DNA of 64,000 nt from Paenibacillus sp. FSL R7-0204 (GCF_038002225.1 NZ_JBBOCA010000001.1:3410001-3474000), one strand, 5' to 3'. Positions 51,601-60,783 are shown, counted from the stretch's first letter. Numbers and translations are program-made. The notes: generated by a model from the letters alone, not told the origin.

Positions 51601-54600
51601 CAATTCGAAGCGCTGAGTGTGCAATACAAGGATTACAGCGAATGGATGCGAACAAGAGACCTGTCGGAACAGAAAAGCTATTGGCAGGGGGTATTTAGAG
51701 AACCGGCGCCGGTGCTGGATCTGCAGCTGGATTATTTACGGCCGCAGACGCAAAGCTTTAAAGGCCACAGCATCAACGGCATGTTGACGGGGAAACAGAA
51801 GAAAGCGGTAGACGAGCTGTGCAGGAAGACGGGGACGACCGCGTATATGATCTTGCTGTCCGCAATGATGGTGTTGCTTGGCAAATACAGCCGGCAGGAG
51901 GATATTGTGATCGGCAGTCCCATCTCGGGCAGAACGCATAAAGATACCGAGCAGATGATGGGCATGTTTGTCAATACACTGGCCATGCGGGGGTACCCGG
52001 AAGGGGAGAAAACGGTTCTGGATTTCCTGAAGGAAGTCAGGGAAAGTGCCCTGAAAGCCTACGAGAATCAGGAATATCCGTTTGAGGAACTGGTAGAGGC
52101 GGTAGAGGTAAAGCGGGATGTATCCAGAAATCCGCTTTTTGATGTGATGTTTGTGCTGCAAAACAACGAACAGGCAAACCTGGAAATGAACGGTTTAACC
52201 CGGACAGTCGTAGACAGTGAACATATCATTGCAGAACATACCGTCGCCAAATTCGATCTCACTGTAAACGTAGGTGAAATGGAAGACGGCTATGCCATGA
52301 ACTGGGAATACTGTACCGATCTGTTCGAGCCGGAAAGTGTACAACGGATGATGAAACACTTCAGCCATCTGGTGGACGAACTGACGGCAAATCCCGGACG
52401 GAAGATCAGCGAACTGAGCGTGGTGGACGAAGAAGAAAAGAGACTGATTCTTGAGACCTTCAATGACACGGGGGCGGAATATCCAAGGGGGAAAACGGTA
52501 GTCGAGTTGTTTGAAGAACAGGTTGAGCAGACACCGGACCATATCGCGGTCGTCTTTGAAGACGAACAAATGAGCTATGCGCAGCTGAATGAAAAAGCAA
52601 ACCAGTTGGCCTACAAACTGCGGGAGCTTGGCATCCGGCCGGATGACAGGGTTGCGATCCTGGCCCAAAGAAGCCTGGAGATGATTATCGGCATATATGG
52701 GATTCTGAAGGCAGGGGGTGCCTACGTGCCGGTCGATCCCGGCTATCCGGAGAACCGTATCCGGTATATGCTGGAGGACTGCCAGCCCAAATCCATCCTG
52801 CTGGGAGGGGCGGAGCTGCCGGTCAAAGGAGATATTCCGGTCATAGACCTGTTGGACAAGGAGGTCTATACAGGCGAGGCTGCCAACCCGGTGCATGTAA
52901 ATACGCCGAAGGATCTGATGTATATCATCTATACCTCAGGAACAACCGGCAAACCCAAAGGCGTCATGATCGAACATCGAAACGTGGTTAATTTTATTGC
53001 AGGGATGTCGGAACGTATTTCTTTCGTTCCGGGTCAAACGGTGTTGTCTATGACCACCATATCTTTCGATATTTTTGTGTTGGAAACATTATTACCGCTT
53101 GCAAAGGGTATGGAAGTGATTCTCGTGACTGAGGATCAAAATTCAAACCCGGACAAATTAGCTGCACTGCTGGATGACACGTCCATTGATTTGATTCAGT
53201 TGACCCCTTCCAGGTTGCAAATGCTGCTAAGCTCGCCTAGTATGAGCAAACATTTCGCAAAGGTGAAAGACTTACTGGTAGGGGGAGAGGCGCTATCGCA
53301 ATCATTGCTTGATCGGCTTAAGGCGGTTACGTCAGCACGGATATATAACATGTACGGGCCGACCGAAACAACAGTATGGTCGCTGGTTGACCATCTGGAC
53401 GCCTGCGATTCACTCACGATCGGGAAGCCTATTGCGAATACGAGCGTTTACGTGACAGATGCGGACAACCGGATGCTTGGTATCGGGATGCCTGGCGAAT
53501 TATGTATAGCAGGTATAGGGTTGTCCAGAGGATACCTGAACCGGCCAGAACTGACGGCGGAGAAGTTCGTAGACAATCCGTTTGAACCTGGCCAGCGGAT
53601 GTACCGCACCGGTGACTTGGCAAGATGGCTGCCGGACGGGAATATCGAGTACATGGGGAGAATCGACGAACAAGTAAAGATCCGCGGTTTCCGGGTTGAA
53701 CTGGGTGAAATCGCAAGTGTGCTGCGCAGACAGCCTGGGGTCAAGGAGGTGGCCGTGGCGGTCAAGGAGAAGAACGGGGACACCAGTATTTGTGCCTATA
53801 TCGTATCCGATCGAGACATACGGACAGGCGATCTCAAAGACTGCCTCAGAAAAGACCTGCCGGACTATATGGTGCCTGCATACCTTCTGCAAATCGGAAG
53901 CATCCCGGTCAACCGGAACGGGAAGCTGGACAAACAGGCCCTGCCGGAGCCGGACGCACCAAGAGCACAGGAATATATTGCGCCGCGGAACAGGACCGAA
54001 GAAACGGTTGCCTGTGCTTTTGCAGAAGTCTTAGGGGTTACTCCGGTGGGGATAGAAGACAACTTCTTCGAAATGGGCGGGCATTCGCTGCGCGCCACCC
54101 GGGTGGTCAACCAGATTGAAGTACAGACCGGCATACGTTTGCCGCTGAAGGCCATTTTTGCCGCTCCTACGGTCCGGCTTCTCGCCCAAGAAGTCGAACA
54201 AGCCCAGGCGAAAGTATACCTTCCGATTCCGCAGGCGGAAGAACAAGAAGTATATCTGATGTCGTCGGCACAAAAGAGGGTATATCTGATTCACCAGATG
54301 GATGATGTAGGCATCGCATACAATATGCCGGCAGTAATCGGATTTCACGGCACTTTAGATCTCGGCCGGATGAAGTACGCACTGGAGCAATTGGCCCTAC
54401 GCCATGAAATTCTGCGCACCAGTTTCCATATGCAGGATGGGGAACCCGTACAGAAGATAGCACGCGAAGTTCAACTCGAATGGGAGTATGAAGAACGGAT
54501 TATAGCAAAAGAAGAAAACCTGCTGCATGACTTTGTCCAGCCGTTTGACCTGGGCAAGGCGCCGCTGATGCGGATGAAAGCAGTGAAAACAGGCAAGGAC

Positions 54601-57600
54601 ACAACGGTCCTCTTGCTGGATATTCACCACATCATCGCCGATGGGATGTCGATGGATATTTTAATAAACGAATTGTCCAGTCTGTACAATGGAGAGCAAT
54701 TCGAAGCGCTGAGTGTGCAATACAAGGATTACAGCGAATGGATGCGAACAAGAGACCTGTCGGAACAGAAAAGCTATTGGCAGGGGGTATTTAGAGAACC
54801 GGCGCCGGTGCTGGATCTGCAGCTGGATTATTTACGGCCGCAGACGCAAAGCTTTAAAGGCCACAGCATCAACGGCATGTTGACAGCAACCCAGAAGAAA
54901 GCCGTGGACGAGCTGTGCGGGAAGACAGGGGCAACTGCCTATATGGTATTGCTGTCCGCAATGATGGTGTTGCTTGGCAAATACAGCCGTCAGGAGGATA
55001 TTGTGATCGGCAGTCCCATCTCGGGCAGAACGCATAAAGATACCGAGCAGATGATGGGCATGTTTGTCAATACACTGGCCATGCGGGGGTACCCGGAAGG
55101 GGAGAAAACGGTTCTGGATTTCCTGAAGGAAGTCAGGGAAAGTGCCCTGAAAGCCTACGAGAATCAGGAATATCCGTTTGAGGAACTGGTAGAGGCGGTA
55201 GAGGTAAAGCGGGATGTATCCAGAAATCCGCTTTTTGATGTAATGTTTGTGCTGCAAAACAACGAACAGGCAAACCTGGAAATGAACGGTTTAACCCGGA
55301 CAGTCGTAGACAGTGAACATATCATTGCAGAACATACCGTCGCCAAATTCGATCTCACTGTAAACGTAGGTGAAATGGAAGACGGCTATGCCATGAACTG
55401 GGAATACTGTACCGATCTGTTCGAGCCGGAAAGTGTACAACGGATGATGAAACACTTCAGCCACCTGGTGGACGAACTGACGGCAAATCCCGGACGGAAG
55501 CTCTGCGAACTGAGCGTGGTGGACGAGGAAGAAAAGAGACTGATCCTTGAGACCTTCAATGACACGGCGGCGGAATATCCGAGGGGGAAAACGGTAGTCG
55601 AGTTGTTTGAAGAACAGGTTGAGCAGACACCGGACCATATCGCGGTCGTCTTTGAAGACGAACAAATGAGCTATGCGCAGCTGAATGAAAAAGCAAACCA
55701 GTTGGCCTACAAACTGCGGGAGCTTGGCATCCGGCCAGATGACAGGGTTGCGATCCTGGCCCAAAGAAGCCTGGAGATGATTATCGGCATATATGGGATT
55801 CTGAAGGCAGGGGGTGCCTACGTGCCGGTCGATCCCGGCTATCCGGAGAACCGTATCCGGTATATGCTGGAGGACTGCCAGCCCAAATCCATCCTGCTGG
55901 GAGGGGCGGAGCTGCCGGTCAAAGGAGATATTCCGGTCATAGACCTGTTGGACAAGGAGGTCTATACAGGCGAGGCTGCCAACCCGGTGCATGTAAATAC
56001 GCCGAAGGATCTGATGTATATCATCTATACCTCAGGAACAACCGGACAGCCTAAAGGGGTCATGATTGAACAGCGTAATGTGGTACGACTGTTGTTCAAC
56101 GACCGTTCATTGTTCGACTTCGGGCAAGACGATGTATGGACCCTTTTCCATTCGTTTTGTTTCGACTTTTCGGTATGGGAAATGTACGGTGCCCTATTAT
56201 TCGGTGGCAGGCTGGTGATTATTCCAAGCCTGACGGCGAGGAATCCGGTTGAATTTTTGCAGCTGATCGAGCGGGAGCGAGTTACGATATTAAACCAAAC
56301 GCCAACGGCATTTTACCATTTGGCTCAGGAAGCCCTGCAGCAAGAAAAGCGCAACCTGCGAATACGGAAGGTGATATTTGGAGGAGAAGCGCTTATACCA
56401 TTGAAACTGCAGGCATTCCGTACTGCGCATCCGGAAGTGCAGTTGATCAACATGTACGGGATTACGGAAACGACTGTGCATGTAACGTATAAAGAATTGA
56501 CAGTCATGGATTTGGAAGGTAGCCGGAGTAACATCGGAAAACCGATACCGACTTTGCAGGCCTATGTGCTGAATGCCCAAGGTAAGATTGCCCCGATTGG
56601 TGTTCCGGGCGAGTTGTATGTTGGAGGGGAAGGCGTAGCTCGAGGCTACTTGAACCGCCCTGAGCTGACGGTGGAGAAATTTGTTCCTAATCCGTATAAG
56701 TCCGGCGAGCGTATGTACCGCACGGGGGATTTTGCGAGATGGATGAAGGACGGCAACATTGAATACTTGGGCCGGATCGACCAACAGGTGAAAATCCGGG
56801 GCTTCCGAGTTGAACTTGGAGAGATTGAAAACACATTAAGGGAGATAGCTTACATTAAGGATGCAGCAGTCATTGCAAGGACAGATTCAAGTGGAGACAA
56901 GGCCATATATGCTTATATTACATCCGATGAAACACTTGATATAAGGCATATAAGAAGCAGATTAATGAAACGTCTTACACACTATATGGTTCCTGCATAC
57001 ATGCTGCAGGTGGATTCAATACCTGTTACTGCTAATGGTAAGGTTGATACACGAAGATTAAGCATGATTGAGATTGTTAAGAACCCGGACAATACAACGT
57101 ATATGGAGCCTGTGAATGATAAAGAAGCTGCAATATGTGGAGCATACAGAGACATCCTTAATCTTGATAAAGTCAGTACCAACGATACGTTCTTTGAACT
57201 GGGCGGGGATTCAATTAAAGCCATCAGGGTTGTATCCAGGCTTAAGGAGTACGGATATAACGCAAGGGTAAGAGAGATATTGAACAATACCAGCATTTCC
57301 GAACTGGCAGGATACATTGAGGAGATTGACGGATCCGTATGCGAACAGAAGGAATTTAAGGGAGAATTAGTGACTTCATTAAAGTTTGAAGACAAAATAG
57401 ATCTTCCGGTCGTTTTGCAGGAGGAAGTAAAGGTTTATTTGCACAGAAGCCTGCCATTATGCATCATTCTGGCGTATGACAATTATAAGGGATGGTATTA
57501 TTCCAATTATACTCAGATCTTTTCCCAAGATGATGAACATGGCCACACCGAATTAAACTACATAGAGCCAAGAGACTCATACGCGGATGTATCTGAGGTA

Positions 57601-58479
57601 ATCTGCCTGGGCTACCACATGTTTAGGGAGAATGAGGATTTTGTGGATTTTGTAAAGAATAAGCTGCGTCATGGATATTATCTAATAGCAAACGTAGATG
57701 AAATGGAATTGAAAAATAAAAATGCATATCAGCGGGATCATTTTATTCATGCGTCCATCATCTATGGTTATGATGATCAAAAGAAGTCCCTTCAGGGGAT
57801 TGGCTTCGATGATTCAGGAATATTCTCGTATCTGGAATTTGCTTATGATGAAATGCAGCGTGCCTTTACCAGCGGGAAGAAACACTACAAGACAAGTGCC
57901 CCATGGTGTGAATGGTCCGCTGTGCAGTTGGTAAAACCCAAAACACCAGATAAAAAGTTCGTGTTCAATCACAGGAAATTCCTTATGGACTTACATGATT
58001 ATGTACATTCGGTAGAGGACCCTTACAGACTTTATACATTTGGCTACAGTGAGGATAAAACTGAATTTGGAATTAGTACTTATGATGTTGTAATCAAAAG
58101 GTTAAAAGAGAAAGAACAAACAGGACGATCCACCATTGATTACCGTGCAATTCACTTAATCTATGAGCATAAACAAGGATTATATAACCGTATCCGTTAT
58201 CTGGATGATATTTTTGGATTCAGCACGGAGGTTAAAAAGGAGAATCAGAAATTACATGAGCTAGTTGAGGATATCAATATGGTGCGTATCAAATGGTTAT
58301 CGGTGGAGTATAATTCAGAATCCGATATGGCTAAAGTTAATACAGTTATAAAAGAGCTTATAGGTGACATAACAAGCCTGAAAATCAAAGAGATTCCGAT
58401 AATGATGAAACTTTATGAATTACTTAAAACGCAGCTCGACAAATGTGATGAATCCAGAGCATTCATGAAAATGGGGTGA
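48697..58479 (+). CDS. Non-ribosomal peptide synthetase 3 (C-lobe of C8, modules 8-10, unusual terminal domain)
   Basis: From ATG 48697 the protein has about 3260 residues. GGGGAGG at 48681-48687 favours this start; ATG 48679 in the same frame is possible. Domains: C-terminal lobe of C8 (15-222, no HHxxxDG), A8 (235-715), T8 (761); C9 (820-1245, HHIIADG), A9 (1262-1742), T9 (1794); C10 (1853-2282), A10 (2293-2785), T10 with GGDSIKA (2836). Pocket codes: A8 DAYIIGDVCK (unassigned), A9 DILQLGMVWK (Gly-like), A10 DFWNIGMVHK (standard Thr code). No thioesterase or reductase follows. Instead residues about 2902-3260 form a different domain with LPLCII (Cys near 2922) and DHFIHASIIYGYDD (His near 3015/3018), resembling BtrH/C39-type papain-like acyltransferases. 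Confidence 0.9.
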   Translation: MKEQVKEVVHTFDKRLTGQLQRLSSLADVTINTIVETAWGVLLQRYNRNTDVVFGKVVSGRNADIQGGAQAVGLFINTIPIRVKSEENTTVEELLGQIQQQAVAGMEYDFCPLAEVQSRSTLGNQLIRTLFVFENYYVDESFTLGNSKLKVEIESAREQTNYEISLSAFINEVLTLKMMYDPGKYGAEEIRTLLGRMEQLLQQITANPKQKVSELSVVDEEERKLLLETFNNTATEYPRDKTVVELFEEQVEQTPDNIAVVFEAAQLTYAQLNEKANQLAYKLRELGVRPDDKVAILATKSIEMIIAIYGVIKAGGAYVPVDSGYPENRIRYMLEDCQPKAILLGRAELPVQGDIPVIDLLDKRVYTGKVTNPAHVNTPKDLMYIIYTSGTTGQPKGVMIEHEGVVNFREYFMKNHAVTAADVVLQFAGISFDATVYEMTMSLLVGAQLCLCPEDVQKDVRLFEHYINNHNVTIAILPPQVLAQVDIRHFRAIITGGSETNRELVCANNKHMKYSNDYGPTEVTVCATHWESAPGEHVPERIPIGKPIENKQIYIMNGNNLCGIGMPGELCIAGVGLSRGYLNRPELTAEKFVDNPFELSQRMYRTGDLARWLPDGNIEYMGRIDEQVKIRGFRVELGEIASVLRRQPGVKEVAVAVKEKNGDNSICAYVVTDQELRMGDIKDSLRKDLPEYMVPAYLLQIGSIPLNRNGKLDKQALPEPDAPRGQEYIAPRNRTEETVACAFAEVLGVTPVGIEDNFFEMGGHSLRATRVVNQIEVQTGIRLPLKAIFAAPTVRLLAQEVEQAQAKVYLPIPQAEEQEVYPMSSAQKRVYLIHQLDDVGIAYNVPAVIGFQGTLDLGRMKYALEQLTLRHETLRTSFHMQDGEPVQKIAREVQLEWEYEERIIVKEENLLHDFVQPFDLGKAPLMRMKAVKTGKDTTVLLLDIHHIIADGMSMDILINELSSLYNGEQFEALSVQYKDYSEWMRTRDLSEQKSYWQGVFREPAPVLDLQLDYLRPQTQSFKGHSINGMLTGKQKKAVDELCRKTGTTAYMILLSAMMVLLGKYSRQEDIVIGSPISGRTHKDTEQMMGMFVNTLAMRGYPEGEKTVLDFLKEVRESALKAYENQEYPFEELVEAVEVKRDVSRNPLFDVMFVLQNNEQANLEMNGLTRTVVDSEHIIAEHTVAKFDLTVNVGEMEDGYAMNWEYCTDLFEPESVQRMMKHFSHLVDELTANPGRKISELSVVDEEEKRLILETFNDTGAEYPRGKTVVELFEEQVEQTPDHIAVVFEDEQMSYAQLNEKANQLAYKLRELGIRPDDRVAILAQRSLEMIIGIYGILKAGGAYVPVDPGYPENRIRYMLEDCQPKSILLGGAELPVKGDIPVIDLLDKEVYTGEAANPVHVNTPKDLMYIIYTSGTTGKPKGVMIEHRNVVNFIAGMSERISFVPGQTVLSMTTISFDIFVLETLLPLAKGMEVILVTEDQNSNPDKLAALLDDTSIDLIQLTPSRLQMLLSSPSMSKHFAKVKDLLVGGEALSQSLLDRLKAVTSARIYNMYGPTETTVWSLVDHLDACDSLTIGKPIANTSVYVTDADNRMLGIGMPGELCIAGIGLSRGYLNRPELTAEKFVDNPFEPGQRMYRTGDLARWLPDGNIEYMGRIDEQVKIRGFRVELGEIASVLRRQPGVKEVAVAVKEKNGDTSICAYIVSDRDIRTGDLKDCLRKDLPDYMVPAYLLQIGSIPVNRNGKLDKQALPEPDAPRAQEYIAPRNRTEETVACAFAEVLGVTPVGIEDNFFEMGGHSLRATRVVNQIEVQTGIRLPLKAIFAAPTVRLLAQEVEQAQAKVYLPIPQAEEQEVYLMSSAQKRVYLIHQMDDVGIAYNMPAVIGFHGTLDLGRMKYALEQLALRHEILRTSFHMQDGEPVQKIAREVQLEWEYEERIIAKEENLLHDFVQPFDLGKAPLMRMKAVKTGKDTTVLLLDIHHIIADGMSMDILINELSSLYNGEQFEALSVQYKDYSEWMRTRDLSEQKSYWQGVFREPAPVLDLQLDYLRPQTQSFKGHSINGMLTATQKKAVDELCGKTGATAYMVLLSAMMVLLGKYSRQEDIVIGSPISGRTHKDTEQMMGMFVNTLAMRGYPEGEKTVLDFLKEVRESALKAYENQEYPFEELVEAVEVKRDVSRNPLFDVMFVLQNNEQANLEMNGLTRTVVDSEHIIAEHTVAKFDLTVNVGEMEDGYAMNWEYCTDLFEPESVQRMMKHFSHLVDELTANPGRKLCELSVVDEEEKRLILETFNDTAAEYPRGKTVVELFEEQVEQTPDHIAVVFEDEQMSYAQLNEKANQLAYKLRELGIRPDDRVAILAQRSLEMIIGIYGILKAGGAYVPVDPGYPENRIRYMLEDCQPKSILLGGAELPVKGDIPVIDLLDKEVYTGEAANPVHVNTPKDLMYIIYTSGTTGQPKGVMIEQRNVVRLLFNDRSLFDFGQDDVWTLFHSFCFDFSVWEMYGALLFGGRLVIIPSLTARNPVEFLQLIERERVTILNQTPTAFYHLAQEALQQEKRNLRIRKVIFGGEALIPLKLQAFRTAHPEVQLINMYGITETTVHVTYKELTVMDLEGSRSNIGKPIPTLQAYVLNAQGKIAPIGVPGELYVGGEGVARGYLNRPELTVEKFVPNPYKSGERMYRTGDFARWMKDGNIEYLGRIDQQVKIRGFRVELGEIENTLREIAYIKDAAVIARTDSSGDKAIYAYITSDETLDIRHIRSRLMKRLTHYMVPAYMLQVDSIPVTANGKVDTRRLSMIEIVKNPDNTTYMEPVNDKEAAICGAYRDILNLDKVSTNDTFFELGGDSIKAIRVVSRLKEYGYNARVREILNNTSISELAGYIEEIDGSVCEQKEFKGELVTSLKFEDKIDLPVVLQEEVKVYLHRSLPLCIILAYDNYKGWYYSNYTQIFSQDDEHGHTELNYIEPRDSYADVSEVICLGYHMFRENEDFVDFVKNKLRHGYYLIANVDEMELKNKNAYQRDHFIHASIIYGYDDQKKSLQGIGFDDSGIFSYLEFAYDEMQRAFTSGKKHYKTSAPWCEWSAVQLVKPKTPDKKFVFNHRKFLMDLHDYVHSVEDPYRLYTFGYSEDKTEFGISTYDVVIKRLKEKEQTGRSTIDYRAIHLIYEHKQGLYNRIRYLDDIFGFSTEVKKENQKLHELVEDINMVRIKWLSVEYNSESDMAKVNTVIKELIGDITSLKIKEIPIMMKLYELLKTQLDKCDESRAFMKMG
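50425..52949. repeat. 2525-bp repeat copy 1 (A8 end-T8-C9-A9 start), partner at 53521
   Basis: It matches 53521-56045 at a constant offset of 3096 bp (1032 codons) with more scattered differences than the 2272-bp pair. Part of its condensation-domain segment is also almost identical to C4 in synthetase 2 (about 33,560-34,020). Confidence 0.85.
53521..56045. repeat. 2525-bp repeat copy 2 (A9 end-T9-C10-A10 start), partner at 50425
   Basis: Second copy of the module-sized repeat. It ends at the A3 core motif of A10, where the Thr-specific pocket region begins. Confidence 0.85.
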
Positions 58480-58484
58480 ACGAA

Positions 58485-59588
58485 TTGAATAAATACAGCT
58501 TCGTAATTCCGTCATATAATTGCAAAAAATTATTGAGAAATACGCTGAAGTCATTAGACTATCTTATTACCAATAAAAATATAGGATATGAAGTAATAGT
58601 AGTGGATGATGGTTCAGACGACGGTACAGGTAGATATATTCAGGAGATCAATGTTAAATACGAGATAAAGTATATCTATTTAAAAAGAGGACATGACTCC
58701 TCAAGGGCGAGGGCCAGAAATGAAGGCATGAGAGCAGCAACAGGAAATATCATTGTGTTTATTGATGCGGATATCATTGTAAGGCCTAAATATCTATTGA
58801 ATTTGGACAAATTCTATATGGTCAGTGATGAAATAGCTGTAACTGGTATAAGAGTACTTATGAACCAGGACATAGATGATTGTATGGTCGATGACAAGTC
58901 TATTTATGATGAAAGGCGTTTAAAGAGAAGGATAGGAATGGATTTCAGATATGATATATTTGAAGATTTATCCTACAATGCCGGAGGAATGACTGCACCG
59001 TTTTTGTATGCTCTAACCTGCAATCTGGCAGTTCCTAAAAAATGGATTGATACAACAACAGGATTCGATGAAGAGCTTATTAAATGGGGCATTGAAGATA
59101 TTGAGTTTGTATACCGAATGTATTGTCAGGGAATGAGGATTGCCATTAATCCCAAAGATTATGTTATTCATCAATTTCATGGAGTAGAGCAGACGGATGT
59201 GATAGATGATAAATATGAGGAGGATATCAAATATAATACGAACATTTTCATAAAAAAACATCCTGCTTTTTTGGGGCTTTCCAATGAAAAAGTATACGAA
59301 TTATTTAGAAGTATTGGCACGCGCTATAAGGATATTGAGAGGAATGATGTCAAGGAAAGCATTATTATTAATGTAACCCAGGAAGATCGGATTGAGGAGT
59401 TTAAAAAGAAAATAACAACACTTTGTAAAGATAAAAAGATAAATATAGTAATAAATGATTATGTTAAAGATAGTGATTTATATCTATGGATTCAACTATT
59501 GGACAATGTAAATGCTAAAATTAAATATTATTCTTATCCGAGAGTCTATCCAGTGTTTGGTGAGAACCATCGTGTAGCATTAGCTTAG
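58485..59588 (+). CDS. Family 2 glycosyltransferase, NRPS-coupled
   Basis: The protein (367 residues from TTG 58485) has a GT-A fold: YSFVIPSYN at the N-terminus, VIVVDDGSDDGT, ARARNEG and the metal-binding IDADIIV. A later segment, GFDEELIKWGIEDIEFVYRM, matches the galactosyltransferase-type C-terminal motif (G-DE---WG-ED). No membrane segments are evident. I prefer TTG 58485, served by GGGGTGA at 58473-58479; GTG 58476, which overlaps the NRPS stop by 4 bp, is the alternative. Either way translation is coupled to synthetase 3, so it probably transfers a sugar to the peptide (Tyr, Ser or Thr hydroxyls are candidates). The gene is clearly AT-rich compared with the NRPS body. Confidence 0.88.
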   Translation: MNKYSFVIPSYNCKKLLRNTLKSLDYLITNKNIGYEVIVVDDGSDDGTGRYIQEINVKYEIKYIYLKRGHDSSRARARNEGMRAATGNIIVFIDADIIVRPKYLLNLDKFYMVSDEIAVTGIRVLMNQDIDDCMVDDKSIYDERRLKRRIGMDFRYDIFEDLSYNAGGMTAPFLYALTCNLAVPKKWIDTTTGFDEELIKWGIEDIEFVYRMYCQGMRIAINPKDYVIHQFHGVEQTDVIDDKYEEDIKYNTNIFIKKHPAFLGLSNEKVYELFRSIGTRYKDIERNDVKESIIINVTQEDRIEEFKKKITTLCKDKKINIVINDYVKDSDLYLWIQLLDNVNAKIKYYSYPRVYPVFGENHRVALA

Positions 59589-59730
59589 CGAAGGCGCTTG
59601 AATTGACAGGAGATTAAGCTCTCAAACCCATATTTTCGGCTAAATATTGAACGTGTTTAAATGAACTGCCTGATTGGATTATTTTTTTGACATCACATCA
59701 TGGCCATAACATTAATAAATACAAAAAGAC

Positions 59731-59776
59731 AGCCGCAGCCGGCACTTCCTGGGAAGTCCGGTTTTACGGCTATTTT
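59731..59776. terminator. Terminator at the end of the NRPS operon
   Basis: The stem AGCCG...CCGG...ACTTCC pairs with GGAAGT...CCGG...CGGCT and is followed by ATTTTG. It lies 142 bp after the glycosyltransferase and is shared with the convergent AraC gene. Confidence 0.75.
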
Positions 59777-59832
59777 GTTGACCGGCAGAGGGCGTGTGGG
59801 CTTGAAGGGTCAGAGTTGCTGGTGGGGGAATA

Positions 59833-60702
59833 CTAGACGTCCTTGCCCGGATGCAGCCGGCTGCGCATCACCCCGGGAGTTACCCCATGGGCCTTCCGGA
59901 AGACCCGGATGAAGTAATTGGTCTCCATGCCGAGGTTGAGGGCGATATCCTGCACGGGACGCTCCGGGTCCTCGGTCAGCAGCTGCATGGCGCGCTGCAG
60001 CCGCAGGTTCTGCAGATATTTATGCGGAGTCACGCCGTATTCCTGCAGGAACAGACGCTGGAAATGCTGGACGGAATAACCGACAGCCGCCGCCAGGTTG
60101 GTGATCAGCAGCGGCTCGGTGAAATGCTCGTTGATCAGGCTGACCGCTTTATTAAGCGCATCGTTGCGGACGTTTTCGTTCTCCAGCCGGGTCGCTGCAC
60201 CTGTGGAGACTTCACTTTTGCGAAGCATCAGCAGCAGCCGGTACAGCGTCACCGACAACTCCTGCATCGGCTGTTCTTCTTGACGCGCCGAGCTGTTTCC
60301 GTTCACCGTGTGCCAGATCCCGCCGAGCATCTCCCAGCATTCCTCGAACCGTTCGGGGCGGAACGGGGCCGAAGGCAGCAGGCCGAGACCCTCCAGCACA
60401 GAGGCAGATTGGCTGCCGTGGAACCCGATGAAGCCGACATGCCACGGTTCGTGGGATAACGGATAATATTCATGCCCGCGGTCGGGCGGAAATGCATAGG
60501 CCATCCCCGGCTGCAACACCGTTTCCGTGCCGTCCTCCAGGTCACGGAACCGCCCGCTGCCGCTGCGGATCAGAAAAATCTGATGCACCGGGAATCCGGC
60601 AGGACGCACATGGTGATACTGGATATGACGGCCTACAGAATACGGATAGAGGGGGAAAGCACTCAGGTCACGCGGCATTTCAATCAGAGAGAAGGGGAGC
60701 AT
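59833..60702 (-). CDS. AraC-family transcriptional regulator
   Basis: The 289-residue protein has an N-terminal cupin-like sensing domain (HQIFLIRSGSGRF, then FPPDRGHEYYPL) and a C-terminal AraC double helix-turn-helix (LAAAVGYSVQHFQRLFLQEY and IALNLGMETNYFIRVFRKAH). GAGGTG precedes ATG 60702. It is divergent from the GH42 beta-galactosidase and so is probably its sugar-responsive activator. Confidence 0.92.
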   Translation of the reverse strand: MLPFSLIEMPRDLSAFPLYPYSVGRHIQYHHVRPAGFPVHQIFLIRSGSGRFRDLEDGTETVLQPGMAYAFPPDRGHEYYPLSHEPWHVGFIGFHGSQSASVLEGLGLLPSAPFRPERFEECWEMLGGIWHTVNGNSSARQEEQPMQELSVTLYRLLLMLRKSEVSTGAATRLENENVRNDALNKAVSLINEHFTEPLLITNLAAAVGYSVQHFQRLFLQEYGVTPHKYLQNLRLQRAMQLLTEDPERPVQDIALNLGMETNYFIRVFRKAHGVTPGVMRSRLHPGKDV

Positions 60703-60755
60703 ACGAACACCTCATATTCATTTTGTGCTATGCAAACGCTATTATTATCCTACCA

Positions 60756-60783
60756 TTGATCACAAATTATCCTTTATTATAAA
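60756..60783 (+). promoter_or_regulatory. Candidate promoter of the beta-galactosidase gene
   Basis: TTGATC (60756-60761) and TATAAA (60778-60783) are separated by 16 nt in the divergent spacer. It would give a leader of about 100 nt. Confidence 0.4.

Noticed and set aside
57390..58479. Classical thioesterase at the end of synthetase 3
   Set aside because: No GxSxG motif or alpha/beta-hydrolase pattern is visible after T10.
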